Program-made: the position numbers and the translations under genes
Assembly: GCF_046025915.1 (NCBI RefSeq)
Contig: NZ_JAQQFR010000013.1
Location: 62,001-126,000, forward strand
Direction of reading: 5' to 3'
DNA from: Herbaspirillum rhizosphaerae_A
Lineage (GTDB): Bacteria; Pseudomonadota; Gammaproteobacteria; Burkholderiales; Burkholderiaceae_D
Length of the DNA stretch: 64,000 bases
The notes under the pieces: model-generated
Told to the model about the DNA's origin: nothing
Databases searched by the model: none
The model's input: the letters and a program-made list of their open reading frames with translations, nothing else
Shown: piece by piece, positions 1 through 8,234 of the stretch
Numbering within the stretch: position 1 is the stretch's first letter
How the letters are laid out: each line of letters starts with the position of its first letter

Positions 1-1
1 G

Positions 2-610
2 GACGGCTTGCAGGAGCAACGCGACATGCTCGCCAACGTCAACGTGTTGGGCGAGCCCGTTGCTTGCATGCGTTTCATGGGTGGGCGCGAATTCTCTGAG
101 CTGGCAGGAAGTACACCAAAGGTTTGCCGCGAGGCCGATTTGCAAGCGTTGATCGATGGTCACAGCATGGCATTGCCTTGTTTTTCCGGCTGCGGTGGAC
201 CGTTCGCCGGGCAGCAAGGACGTCTGACGGGGGCACCGCCGGATACGTCGGAAGAGCGCTATGCGCTGGCGACCTTGTACTGCGTTCTGATGACGGAATA
301 TTGCCTGGAGCAATTGCAAGCACCAGGTGCGATAGTTGTAGAGGGGAGTTTCATCTCGAATCCCTATTTCGCTGCACTGCTGGCAGGAGGTTTCGATGGA
401 AGAGACGTATTCTGTTCGGAAGACGGCAGCGGCACTACTGCCGGCGGCTGGATGTTACAGCATTGGCAGGACGGTCAGCGTGGCGGCGCATTGACAGCAC
501 CGAGACAGGTCAAGCCGCTACGGTTGCGCGGATGGGATGCATATCGGCAGGCATGGCGGGCAGCTGTGTCTGAACTGTGCGCACCCGAGATTTCATTTTC
601 AGAGGAATAG
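2..610 (+). CDS. FGGY-family carbohydrate kinase, C-terminal part (5' truncated by window)
   Basis: The open frame runs in from before base 1, so only the last ~200 residues are seen. They resemble the C-terminal ATP-binding half of FGGY sugar kinases: a Gly-rich GCGGPFAG segment, then a long helix and an EGSFISNPYFAALLAG stretch like the conserved C-terminal FGGY signature, where the family places adenine and phosphate contacts. Such kinases phosphorylate pentoses, hexoses, deoxy-sugars or polyols in the cytoplasm. The substrate cannot be read from this half, and the operon it belongs to lies to the left. The gene ends in TAG and is followed by a hairpin shared with the convergent lipoprotein operon. 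The family call is fairly good; the specific sugar is unknown. Confidence 0.7.
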   Translation, partial: DGLQEQRDMLANVNVLGEPVACMRFMGGREFSELAGSTPKVCREADLQALIDGHSMALPCFSGCGGPFAGQQGRLTGAPPDTSEERYALATLYCVLMTEYCLEQLQAPGAIVVEGSFISNPYFAALLAGGFDGRDVFCSEDGSGTTAGGWMLQHWQDGQRGGALTAPRQVKPLRLRGWDAYRQAWRAAVSELCAPEISFSEE

Positions 611-631
611 AAACCGCTGGATCAGTATGAT

Positions 632-690
632 AATCAGCGCCAGTTTAAGTCGGACATTCTCGACCTAAACTGGGCTGAAGCTGATAGCGG
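632..690. terminator. Hairpin between convergent genes
   Basis: An inverted repeat with 12-bp arms (641-652 and 661-672, one mismatch) and an 8-base loop, flanked by a further ATCAGC/GCTGAT pairing, lies between the kinase stop and the stop of the convergent lipoprotein operon. There is no clear U-tract on either side, so a role as a bidirectional terminator is inferred from position. Confidence 0.45.
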
Positions 691-703
691 TCAGACGCTA
701 TGC

Positions 704-1366
704 TCAGTCGCTTTGATACTTCGGCGAACGCGGTCCGTACAACATGCCGTTTTTGCGGCCCGCCATTAACAGCCGCGAGCTTGTAATGCCTGCGATGTTG
801 TAGCTGGCATCGGTAGTGGTTGCTATGATCTGGTTTACAAGAGCGGAAACCAGCATGCCGAGTACGTTATTGTTATTGCTCTGGTTTTCATTGCTGGACG
901 CTGAGGCCTCTCCGTTCCAGATGACTTTTCCGCTTCTCAGATCGATCAGCTTGGCTTCTGCCGTCACTACGGTCACGCTGTTGACGACGACATAACTGGT
1001 GCCGTAGTTCTTGACGGTGACATACAAACCGGCGTCGGCTCCAAAAATCTCGCGAAGCTTTGCCGGTGCGACTTCGTGGATATCGGCAGCTGTCGTCAGG
1101 CCGTTTTGCTTGAACGTCTCATCAACCAGGGTCACCGGCAAGACATAGTAGCCAGACTCCGCCAGCGGATACGTCACTTGCGACATCATGCCGTAGGTCG
1201 CTGCCACTTCTGGTGAATTGTTCAATGGCGGCAATACCAGAATAGTGCGTGGACGGCTTTCCTTGAACGCTGCGTAATCATACGGTTTTTGCTGCGTCGC
1301 GCAGCCGGTTGCCAGCACCGCGAGCAGCAGGGCTGCAGCGATTCCTTTGAATGTAGAGAATTGCAT
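704..1366 (-). CDS. DUF799-type outer-membrane lipoprotein
   Basis: The 220-residue protein has a lipoprotein signal peptide whose lipobox ends at Cys22 (VLATGC), so it should be lipidated and anchored in the envelope. The body (RPRTILVLPPLNNSPEV near the N-terminus, then an alpha/beta domain with a Ser/Asn-rich segment) resembles DUF799 (GNA1162-like) lipoproteins. In that family DUF799 is regularly found with a CsgG-like and a DUF4810 lipoprotein, exactly as here, and the fold is related to TolB N-terminal/CsgG-like domains. It is the last gene of the three-gene operon, starting 11 bases after the DUF4810 stop. The biochemical function is unknown; a joint envelope complex or secretion role is inferred. 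Confidence 0.8.
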   Translation of the reverse strand: MQFSTFKGIAAALLLAVLATGCATQQKPYDYAAFKESRPRTILVLPPLNNSPEVAATYGMMSQVTYPLAESGYYVLPVTLVDETFKQNGLTTAADIHEVAPAKLREIFGADAGLYVTVKNYGTSYVVVNSVTVVTAEAKLIDLRSGKVIWNGEASASSNENQSNNNNVLGMLVSALVNQIIATTTDASYNIAGITSSRLLMAGRKNGMLYGPRSPKYQSD

Positions 1367-1377
1367 GTGAGGGCCTT

Positions 1378-1737
1378 TTATTTTTTGAATTTATTGAGCA
1401 GGAAGTCCATGTAAGGAGCCGATTCAGGGAAGAGTGTCTTCTCTGTCTGGAATTCCTGAACTACCATGTCATCCTTGCCTGCATTCGCATACAGCAAGCC
1501 CAGATGCGCGTGATAGCCGGGAGGCAGCGGCGTGCCCTTGGAACGATTTTTTTGCATGCTTTCTTCCAGCGCTGCAATCTGCTCTTCATTGCTCTTGGTA
1601 TCGGCCTTGAAATATTGATACACCTGTTGCTGGTAATTACCCCAGCCGTAAATAGGCTGTTGTCTGGTGGCGCATCCCGTCAAGGCCAGCACGGACAGCG
1701 GCAGAAGCAAGGCGAACCGATGGATTGTTTTTGTCAT
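1378..1737 (-). CDS. DUF4810-type lipoprotein
   Basis: A 119-residue protein is read from the ATG at 1737, preceded on its strand by an AGGAGA ribosome site. A signal peptide ends in a lipobox with Cys22 (LALTGC). The mature part is helical, with an EEQIAALEESMQK helix and a PPGYHAHLGLLYANAGK stretch reminiscent of a single TPR-like hairpin, as in DUF4810 proteins. It lies 14 bases downstream of the CsgG-like gene and 11 bases upstream of the DUF799 gene, so the three are co-transcribed. A longer in-frame start at 1788 exists but would place 17 residues before the signal peptide and overlap the upstream gene, so it is rejected. Confidence 0.8.
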   Translation of the reverse strand: MTKTIHRFALLLPLSVLALTGCATRQQPIYGWGNYQQQVYQYFKADTKSNEEQIAALEESMQKNRSKGTPLPPGYHAHLGLLYANAGKDDMVVQEFQTEKTLFPESAPYMDFLLNKFKK

Positions 1738-1751
1738 GATGATCTCCTCGC

Positions 1752-2447
1752 TTATTTGACCGGATTGGCCGGGCTGACCGGGCGCCATGCGCCGGAATCA
1801 ATACCTGCGACGAGATTGTTGATGGCTTCACGAATTGCCAGGTCCAGCACTTTGCCGTTCAGCGTCGAGTCATAGCTGGCAGTGCTGCCGAAGCCGATGA
1901 TTTCGCGATTCGACAAGCTGTATTCACCAGCGCCTTGCGACGAGTAAACCACCTGTGAAGTCGACACATTGACGATATTCAGATTGACCTTGGCATAGGC
2001 GACCTGCGACTTGCCGCGACCGAGAATGCCGAACAACTGACGATCGCCGACTTCCTTGCGGCCGAATTCTGTGACGTCGCCGGTAACGATAAAGTTCGCG
2101 CCCTTCAGTGTCTGGGCCTGGTTGTTGATTTTGGCTTCCTGACCAATTTCCGCCATGTTGTCGCGATCGAGGACATCGAAGCGGCCGGTCTGTTGCAGAT
2201 GGGTGATCAGGATCGTTTTTGCCTGTCCGCCGAGACGGTCGACGCCATCGCTGAACAGGCCGCGCATGAAGCTGGAGCGATTGTCGAATTTGCCGACGGC
2301 GATTGCGCTGCGCGGGCCTTGATAGGCTGTCGTTGCTGCGACCGTCTGAGTAACCGGCACCACGCGAGATTGTTCTTCGGTGACGCAGCCGGCAAGCGCG
2401 GCCACGGCAAGCATGGTCGCGAGGACGGATGTTGTCTTTCTGGACAT
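1752..2447 (-). CDS. CsgG/HfaB-like lipoprotein
   Basis: Starting at the ATG at 2447 gives a 231-residue protein with a lipoprotein signal peptide and lipobox Cys21 (AALAGC). The body contains the CsgG-family pattern: SAIAVGKFDNRS at the start of the domain, an FDVLDRDNMAEIGQE segment, NFIVTGDVTEFG, and a long DLAIREAINNLVAGI helix at the end. CsgG forms the curli secretion pore. No curli subunits or CsgE/F partners are present here, and the partners are instead DUF4810 and DUF799 lipoproteins. This three-gene set recurs in Proteobacteria without an assigned function. An in-frame extension to 2612 is open but would put 55 residues before the signal peptide. Confidence 0.85.
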   Translation of the reverse strand: MSRKTTSVLATMLAVAALAGCVTEEQSRVVPVTQTVAATTAYQGPRSAIAVGKFDNRSSFMRGLFSDGVDRLGGQAKTILITHLQQTGRFDVLDRDNMAEIGQEAKINNQAQTLKGANFIVTGDVTEFGRKEVGDRQLFGILGRGKSQVAYAKVNLNIVNVSTSQVVYSSQGAGEYSLSNREIIGFGSTASYDSTLNGKVLDLAIREAINNLVAGIDSGAWRPVSPANPVK

Positions 2448-2799
2448 GTTGTAAAACCCCAAATTGTTATTGTTGATAAAACATGATTTAGCAATGCGCA
2501 GCGTGTGACGCTTTGCTCCCAGCCTGATGATGGCCGGAGCATTATCAATAGCTTGTCTGCTTGCCAATCTTCTAGCGATGGTTTGGGAAATCGATGTTCC
2601 CTGCTGATTCACCGGATCAAAATGTCACCAAAGGCGGTGATATTTTTATGGAAAATCTTTGCATATATTTTCATGCGGAAAGAATTGTAGCCGAGTTCTA
2701 TCGTCCTGAAACACTGGCGTGTAAAGGTTTTTCACATACTTCTGAGTAGCTGGAGTTTGTTGATAATCTCGAATCGACGCGGATGCGGTGAGAGATTTT
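2448..2799. other. Intergenic region, 352 bases
   Basis: This is the gap between the APE operon end and the CsgG-like operon. It must hold the promoter of the lipoprotein operon (reading leftwards) and the end of the APE transcript. The stretch around 2640-2690 is AT-rich. I find no convincing gene, no clean intrinsic terminator and no strong -35/-10 pair. Confidence 0.5.
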
Positions 2800-3501
2800 T
2801 CAGCGGCTTGGCAGATCGTGGGTAGCATCGAGTTCGACGATATTGATTGCATCAAGAGGTGATGCAAAGCAGAGACAAATCGACAGATGCGGGTGGTCAA
2901 CAACACGGCAATTCCAACCGTGCCCGGAACTTGTGTCTTTGGAATTATCGCTGCTGTTGCAGCGTAATTTGTAGAGGGCCTCTTTGCAATTCCACAAACG
3001 GTAAAACGCTTTTTTACGACGGGCATCAGGCAGCTGAGCCAGCCAGCGTTGTTCTGCCTCATCGAAGACTGCGGCACTCGAGGCAGCAACGTCGCGCGGA
3101 CGTGAGTTGTCTTCAATATCCAATCCTACAGGGCAGACAATGCTGCTGACGCAGCCGATCCAGCCATGGCTGTGCGACAGGCTGAAGTAGAAGGCGGAGG
3201 AGGCGTGTGGTGGGGGAAGCACCAGCAATGGCGCATTACCTTCGCGCTCAGTGATGATGATGTCGGAGGTCGCTATGCCAAGCGTCTTTTGCACGGCATG
3301 TCGCAACAGCATGCGCCCCAGCAAAAACTCGCGCGCTCGTTGCGGGCGGAGGAAGCGGCCATAACGTTCACATTCGCTCTGGCCCAGAGAAGCAGCTAGC
3401 GAAGTCAGTCTGGCTTCGCTCACCACATCGCCGCGCAGCAGCCACAGCGTGGCAGCCGATGTCGATGTTGGCAAAATAGGAGTTATTTTATTTGTCGGCA
3501 A
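2800..3501 (-). CDS. 4'-phosphopantetheinyl transferase, Sfp type
   Basis: This 233-residue protein should transfer 4'-phosphopantetheine from CoA to the serine of carrier proteins. The Sfp-family signatures are visible: RAREFLLGRMLLRHAV in the N-terminal half, FSLSHSHGWIGCV, VGLDIEDNSRPRD (Mg-binding acidic pair) and FYRLWNCKEALYK (the W-x-x-KEA motif). It is the last gene of the APE operon, overlapping the preceding secreted-protein gene by 14 bases, so it is the natural activator of the two cluster ACPs at 18.6-19.2 kb. A dedicated PPTase in an APE cluster is common in the family. The enzyme class is secure. Confidence 0.88.
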   Translation of the reverse strand: MPTNKITPILPTSTSAATLWLLRGDVVSEARLTSLAASLGQSECERYGRFLRPQRAREFLLGRMLLRHAVQKTLGIATSDIIITEREGNAPLLVLPPPHASSAFYFSLSHSHGWIGCVSSIVCPVGLDIEDNSRPRDVAASSAAVFDEAEQRWLAQLPDARRKKAFYRLWNCKEALYKLRCNSSDNSKDTSSGHGWNCRVVDHPHLSICLCFASPLDAINIVELDATHDLPSR

Positions 3502-3934
3502 TTTTGACGATGTCGCCTTTGAGCGCTACGCCTGCAACGATAGCACCGGCATGGCATTCGAATTGCGTGGCGCTCGCCATTTCATTTTTCTTGTAGTAGC
3601 TGACGAGATTCACCACTGCATTGGCACCAAGCTGTTTGGCCCGATTCTGGAACGACAATAGTGTAGACAGGAAGGCCCAGTTACAGGCAACTTCATCACC
3701 TTTGCCGAACGAATTGGTTTTAAGATTTGAAATGTCTGTTTTGAATTTTTGCAAAACAATCGGATGCTTTTGTCCGGCGAAATAGAACTTTACGGAACCA
3801 TCAAGCTTGGCGTCCGATTCGGTCTTCATTCCATCTTCAATCGACAGCATGTATTGCGTGTCGCGTGCGTGAACTGGAGCCGACAAAACTACAAAAGTAC
3901 TGAGAGCCAACAAGAATGAAATACTTTTTTTCAT
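3488..3934 (-). CDS. Secreted protein of unknown function (excinuclease-like family) in the APE operon
   Basis: A 148-residue protein with a clear Sec signal peptide (MKKSISFLLALSTFVVLSAPVHA) cleaved near residue 23. Two cysteines (in VACNWAF and FECHAG) could form a disulfide. The segment AKQLGANAVVNLVSYYKKNE resembles the small dodecin/YbjQ-like family in which LGANAVV is typical. Relatives in other genomes carry the misleading label 'excinuclease ATPase subunit', but no UvrA feature is visible. It sits between the ApeR-type ketosynthase and the PPTase, so a periplasmic accessory role in the pathway is possible. No function is assigned. Confidence 0.7.
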   Translation of the reverse strand: MKKSISFLLALSTFVVLSAPVHARDTQYMLSIEDGMKTESDAKLDGSVKFYFAGQKHPIVLQKFKTDISNLKTNSFGKGDEVACNWAFLSTLLSFQNRAKQLGANAVVNLVSYYKKNEMASATQFECHAGAIVAGVALKGDIVKIADK

Positions 3935-3985
3935 TGTGCTTATTCCATGACGTTGATGAAGTGAATTCGATGCAGTGCTGCGTGT

Positions 3986-5248
3986 TCAGTTCCAGCGCTT
4001 GAAAATCAGCGACGTATTGATGCCGCCGAACGCAAAGTTGTTTGACATGACATATTCGCAGTCAATCTTTCGCCCTTCGTCGGTCAGGTAGTCGAGATCG
4101 CCGCATTCGGCGTCGACTTTGCTCAGATTGATGGTCGGGGCAAACCAGCCGTTACGCATCATCTCGATGCTCATCCAAGCCTCCAGTGCACCGCAGGCGC
4201 CCAGTGTGTGACCCATGTAGCTCTTGAGCGAGCTGATTGGTGTCTTGTTGCCGAACACGCGGGCGGTGGCGTTGGACTCTGCAACATCGCCCTGACGAGT
4301 GCCGGTGCCGTGGGCATTGATGTAGCCGATGGCGGCAGGATCAAGAGCGGCGTCGGCCAATGCCATGTCGATGGCGATCTTCATGGTGTCGGCATTGGGG
4401 TTGGTGACGTGGCTGCCGTCGCTGTTGGTGCCGAAGCCGACGATCTCGGCGTAGATGCGGGCACCACGCGCGAGGGCGTGTTCCAGGTCTTCCAGGATCA
4501 ATGTGCCGGCGCCTTCGCCCAGCACCAGGCCGTCGCGTTGCTCGTCGAAGGGACTGGGCGTGATGGCGGGTGTGTCATTGCGCACGCTGGTGGCGTAGAG
4601 CGTATCGAATACGGCTGCTTCGGTCGCGCACAGTTCTTCCGAGCCGCCGGCGATCATGGCGATCTGGCGGCCGCTGCGGATTGCTTCGTAGGCGTAGCCG
4701 ATGCCCTGGCTGCCGGAGGTGCAGGCGCTGGAAGTGGTGACGATGCGGCCGGTGACGCCGAAGAACACGCCCATGTTGACCGGCGCGGTGTGCGCCATCA
4801 TTTTCAGGTAGGTGTTGGCGTTGATGTTGCGGGTGCTTTTTTCTGCAAACATCATGCTGAAATCGGCAATGGCGCTGGGTGTGCCAGCAGATGAGCCGTA
4901 AGCGATGCCGACTGCGCCGCTTTTGAGCAGAGGATCGTCGAGCAGACCGGCGTCGGCCAGCGCCCATTCGCTGGCGCGTGTTGCCATCAGGGCGACACGG
5001 CCCATGCTGCGGGTGGTTTTGCGGTTGTAGCGATCGGATAAGTCGAACTCTGCCGCCGGTGCACCGAGGCGGGTATGCAGGCCGCTGTATTCGTCCCAAT
5101 CAGGCATGCGTACGACGGCATTGCGATAGCTGCGCAGGCTTTCCAGTGCGTGTTGCCAGTCGTTGCCGATGGGGCTGATGCCGGCCATGCCGGTGACGAC
5201 GACGCGGCGCTCGGTCATTGTGCGTGTGGTGTGGGCGGTTGTGCTCAT
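3986..5248 (-). CDS. apeR: Beta-ketoacyl-ACP synthase (ApeR-type)
   Basis: A 420-residue thiolase-fold condensing enzyme of the FabF type. The catalytic triad is intact: Cys in TSSACTSGSQG, His in NAHGTGTRQGD and His in SYMGHTLGACG, with the C-terminal NNFAFGGIN loop. It should add malonyl-ACP units, or perform the first condensation on the aryl starter, in aryl-polyene assembly. Transcription order KS-DH-KR-KS over 7668 to 3986 matches the apeO-P-Q-R order, which is the basis for the symbol. The start at 5248 overlaps the stop of the ketoreductase as ATGA. A second ATG at 5218 would give the more usual N-terminus, so the start is not certain. Confidence 0.85.
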   Translation of the reverse strand: MSTTAHTTRTMTERRVVVTGMAGISPIGNDWQHALESLRSYRNAVVRMPDWDEYSGLHTRLGAPAAEFDLSDRYNRKTTRSMGRVALMATRASEWALADAGLLDDPLLKSGAVGIAYGSSAGTPSAIADFSMMFAEKSTRNINANTYLKMMAHTAPVNMGVFFGVTGRIVTTSSACTSGSQGIGYAYEAIRSGRQIAMIAGGSEELCATEAAVFDTLYATSVRNDTPAITPSPFDEQRDGLVLGEGAGTLILEDLEHALARGARIYAEIVGFGTNSDGSHVTNPNADTMKIAIDMALADAALDPAAIGYINAHGTGTRQGDVAESNATARVFGNKTPISSLKSYMGHTLGACGALEAWMSIEMMRNGWFAPTINLSKVDAECGDLDYLTDEGRKIDCEYVMSNNFAFGGINTSLIFKRWN

Positions 5249-6000
5249 GCCAGGCCTCCATTAACCGAGATCACCTGGCGCGTAATGTAGGCGGCGTCTT
5301 CGTGCATCAGGAAGCTGACGGCGGCGGCGACTTCTTCCGGCTTACCGGCACGGCGTGCAGGGATCAGCTTGAGCACTTCTTCCATCGGCAAGTCTTGCGT
5401 CATGTCGGTGTCGATCAGACCTGGGGCGACGCAGTTGACCGTGATGTTGCGTTTGGCCAGTTCCAGCGCCAGCGCCTTGGTGGCCCCGATGATGCCTGCT
5501 TTGGCGGCACTGTAGTTGACCTGGCCACGGTTGCCGACCATGCCCGATACCGACGCCAATGTGACAATGCGGCCCGGTTTGCGGCGCTGAACCATGGGCA
5601 TGGTCAGCGGGTGCAGAACGTTGTAAAAGCCGTCCAGATTGGTCTTGAGGACACTGTCCCAATCCTCGCCTGAGATGGAAGGGAAGGCGTTGTCGCGTGC
5701 GATGCCTGCATTGCAGACCACGCCGTAATAGGCGCCGTATTGTTCGACGTCGCGCAGCAGGATTTCTGCTGTCTGCACGCGTTCCGCAATGTCGAATTGC
5801 AGGACGCGTGCAGCGCGGCCCAGCGCTTCGATGTCCTTGGCCACTGCCTCGGCGGCATCGCGCCGGCTGTGGCAGTGCAGGACGATGTCATAGCCGTCGC
5901 GCGCCAGGCGCAGTGCGATGGCTTTGCCGATGCCCCGGCTGGAGCCGGTGACCAGGATGGTTTTCCCCGTTGTGCCTGTGTTGCCAGTGTTGCTAATCAT
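5245..6000 (-). CDS. apeQ: 3-oxoacyl-ACP reductase (ApeQ-type)
   Basis: A 251-residue short-chain dehydrogenase/reductase. The nucleotide-binding TGSSRGIGKAIALRLA, the VCNAGI strand and the catalytic Tyr/Lys in NYSAAKAGIIGATKA are all present, with the VAPGLIDTDMT region typical of FabG. It should reduce the 3-keto group of the growing polyene chain using NADPH. It overlaps the upstream dehydratase start/stop by 4 bases and the downstream ketosynthase by 4 bases, so the genes are translationally coupled. It forms the reductive cycle with the dehydratases encoded at 5997-6476 and in the ligase fusion. Confidence 0.9.
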   Translation of the reverse strand: MISNTGNTGTTGKTILVTGSSRGIGKAIALRLARDGYDIVLHCHSRRDAAEAVAKDIEALGRAARVLQFDIAERVQTAEILLRDVEQYGAYYGVVCNAGIARDNAFPSISGEDWDSVLKTNLDGFYNVLHPLTMPMVQRRKPGRIVTLASVSGMVGNRGQVNYSAAKAGIIGATKALALELAKRNITVNCVAPGLIDTDMTQDLPMEEVLKLIPARRAGKPEEVAAAVSFLMHEDAAYITRQVISVNGGLA

Positions 6001-6476
6001 GCTTCGCTTTCCAGAAACGCTTTGGCGTCATGCGGCTGAAAGACCGATACCGTCGCCTGCGCCAGTTGTTGTTGTGTACTGCTTTCCCTGATGATGCAGG
6101 AGAACGATCCCAGGCCGTTTTCCGCTTGTAATACTTGTTGCGCTTCCACTTGCAGGCGATCACCGGCGACAAACCAGGAACGACTGCATTCGTACCGGCG
6201 CGCTCCCAGCAGGAAACCGATCTTGACCGGTTCACCGCGCTGTTGCGCATGATAACCGGCATAGGCGGCGATTGTTTGCGCCATGTATTCGATGCCGACC
6301 CAGGCACCGACGCCGCGTTCGCCGTAGAACATGCTGTCGCTGCGGATGACGACTTCTGCGCACAGCTTGTCGGCATCGACGCTGATCACGCGACCCAGTA
6401 GCAGCATCGGCGCTGCGTGCGGCACGAGCGTGGCGACGGCGGGCAAATTCATGTCGGCGGTCATATCAGCGTTCAT
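5997..6476 (-). CDS. apeP: Hotdog 3-hydroxyacyl-ACP dehydratase (ApeP-type)
   Basis: A 159-residue hotdog-fold protein whose LVPHAAPMLLLGRV segment matches the start of FabZ/FabA-like dehydratases, including the conserved His. It continues with GVGAWVGIEYMAQTIAAYAGY, the central hotdog helix. In APE systems a dedicated dehydratase of this type produces the trans double bonds of the polyene. A second dehydratase domain is fused to the ligase (16314-18074), so the cluster has the usual two. The stop overlaps the ketoreductase start (ATGA), and the gene begins 1 base after the ketosynthase stop. The second in-frame ATG, 4 codons in, cannot be excluded as the real start. Confidence 0.82.
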   Translation of the reverse strand: MNADMTADMNLPAVATLVPHAAPMLLLGRVISVDADKLCAEVVIRSDSMFYGERGVGAWVGIEYMAQTIAAYAGYHAQQRGEPVKIGFLLGARRYECSRSWFVAGDRLQVEAQQVLQAENGLGSFSCIIRESSTQQQLAQATVSVFQPHDAKAFLESEA

Positions 6477-6477
6477 G

Positions 6478-7668
6478 TCAGCCTCTCCCGAAGATCAATG
6501 CGGCGTTACTGCCGCCGAAGGCGAATGAATTGCTCAGTACATAGCGCGGCGGCCGGCCGAGCGCTTTGCCGACAGCAACCACGTTCAGCGACGGCAGGGC
6601 GGGGTCCGCCTGACCGTCCCACAGATGCGGGGGCAACATGCCGGTCGGATTGTCGTCTTGCATGGTCAGCCAGCACAGCCCGGCTTCGATGGCGCTGGCG
6701 GCGCCCAAGGTATGTCCGGTAAAGGATTTGGTCGAACTGACCGGCGTCGCTGCGCCAAATAACTGATGAATCGCCTTCGATTCCATGGCGTCGTTTTGCA
6801 GGGTCGCTGTGCCGTGCAGGTTGACGTAGTCGATTTGCTCAGGCGTGATTGCAGCGCGCTGCAAGGCTTGCCGGATTGCCAGTATGGCGCCGGCACCTTC
6901 CGGATCGGGCGCCGAAATATGATGCGCATCGGATGATTCGCCCCAGCCGCAAAGTGCAACTGTCGCCGGTTCCGACGTCATGAGGAAGAGCGCTGCGCCT
7001 TCACCGATGTTGATGCCGTGACGATTGGCACTGAGCGGGTTGCAGCGTTCGGCGCTGACCGAATCCAGCGCGGCAAAACCGGCGATGGTGAAATCGCACA
7101 GCGTATCCACGCCACCGCTGATGACCGCGTCGCACAAGCCCATGTTGATCAGGCGCGCGGCACTGGCCATGGCTTTGGCGCTCGACGAGCAGGCGCTGGA
7201 GTGGACATAGGCCGGGCCGCTCACACCGAGTGTCGCTGCCAATGCAGCCGCCGGTGAGCCGAGCTCTTGCTGGCCATAATGGAAATGAGAGGGGAATGCG
7301 CCATGCTCGACGTAATGTTTGAAGGCAACTTCGCCTTCAGCGATACCGGAGGTGCTGGTGCCCAATACGATGCCGATGCGATCCGGGCCGAAGCGCGCAA
7401 TCAGTGCGTCCACTTCGCTGCGTATCTGCGCCAATGCGGCGAGCGCGACACGATTATTGCGGCTGTGTTCGCGCAGCGGCAGATGGTCAAGGCTCGGTAA
7501 TTCTGCATCGGTGAGGGCGATGCTGCCGACGTGGCGGGCAACATCATTGGACATATGGCGTTCGCTCGCATGTAAGCCGCTGTCGCCGGCGAACAGGCGT
7601 TGCCTGATCCCGGCGTGCGTATCGCCGAGCGAACAAATCATTCCCAGTGCGTTAAGGTAAATCGTCAT
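6478..7668 (-). CDS. apeO: Beta-ketoacyl-ACP synthase (ApeO-type)
   Basis: Starting from the ATG at 7668, which overlaps the stop of the DUF3261 gene as ATGA, gives 396 residues. The triad is present: Cys in HSSACSSSAKA, His in NLHGTATLQND and His in SFTGHTLGAAS, with SNSFAFGGSNAAL near the C-terminus. In characterised APE systems the ApeO ketosynthase works as a heterodimer with the inactive chain-length factor ApeC, which is encoded first in this operon (20002-20811). A longer frame to 7743 is open but overlaps the upstream gene and adds nothing family-like. Confidence 0.85.
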   Translation of the reverse strand: MTIYLNALGMICSLGDTHAGIRQRLFAGDSGLHASERHMSNDVARHVGSIALTDAELPSLDHLPLREHSRNNRVALAALAQIRSEVDALIARFGPDRIGIVLGTSTSGIAEGEVAFKHYVEHGAFPSHFHYGQQELGSPAAALAATLGVSGPAYVHSSACSSSAKAMASAARLINMGLCDAVISGGVDTLCDFTIAGFAALDSVSAERCNPLSANRHGINIGEGAALFLMTSEPATVALCGWGESSDAHHISAPDPEGAGAILAIRQALQRAAITPEQIDYVNLHGTATLQNDAMESKAIHQLFGAATPVSSTKSFTGHTLGAASAIEAGLCWLTMQDDNPTGMLPPHLWDGQADPALPSLNVVAVGKALGRPPRYVLSNSFAFGGSNAALIFGRG

Positions 7669-8234
7669 GGTGCAGTAACGACCGATTGTATGGTCAGCTT
7701 GTAGTGATAGCGCAAATTGGTCAGGATCACCTTGCCGCCCCACGCTTTGCGGTCAGGATAATCGATTTGCGTGACGACTTCGTGATTCAACAGCAATGTC
7801 CGCTGCAAGTCCTTCTCTTCCAGCTCCCATTCGGCGGGCAATGCCGCACGGATGGCGGCAACGGGCCACAGCGTCAGTTGCACATCTTGCAACACGTCTT
7901 CGCCCTGGACTTCCTTTGGCAGCATGAAATGGCGCCAGGTTTTCAGTTCCTTGCCATCGTAAGCCAGCGTCATGACGCGTTGGCCGAATGCCAGACCAAC
8001 CAGATTAAGGTGATCCGGTTCGATTTCCAGAACGGTGTCGATTTCATCGGTGCGGCCGGCGCGTTCCACGGTCAGGTGTTGCTGCAGACTGAGGGAGGTG
8101 CCCAGCGACGCCGGCGCAAGCTGCAGATGCAGGCGTGCCGATGCCGCCGGAGGTTCTGGCAGTGTCGGTGCAGTAGAGCATGCCGACAGCAGCGATGCTG
8201 CCATGATGGAAGCAATGACCAGGCTTAGGCGCAT
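7665..8234 (-). CDS. DUF3261-type lipoprotein of APE cluster
   Basis: A 189-residue lipoprotein: the signal peptide starts at the ATG at 8234 and ends in LLSAC, with the lipidated Cys19. The remaining domain is beta-rich, with LAFGQRVMTLAYDGKELKTW and a C-terminal KVILTNLRYHYKLTI strand pair. DUF3261 lipoproteins are regular members of aryl-polyene clusters and, with the LolA-like and MMPL proteins, are thought to help move the product to the outer membrane. It overlaps the flavin enzyme gene by 10 bases and ApeO by 4 bases. The specific role is inferred from cluster context. Confidence 0.78.
   Translation of the reverse strand: MRLSLVIASIMAASLLSACSTAPTLPEPPAASARLHLQLAPASLGTSLSLQQHLTVERAGRTDEIDTVLEIEPDHLNLVGLAFGQRVMTLAYDGKELKTWRHFMLPKEVQGEDVLQDVQLTLWPVAAIRAALPAEWELEEKDLQRTLLLNHEVVTQIDYPDRKAWGGKVILTNLRYHYKLTIQSVVTAP

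Noticed and set aside
3488..3934. Annotation of the small secreted protein as an excinuclease subunit.
   Set aside because: It is 148 residues with a signal peptide and has no Walker motifs or zinc-finger pattern of UvrA.
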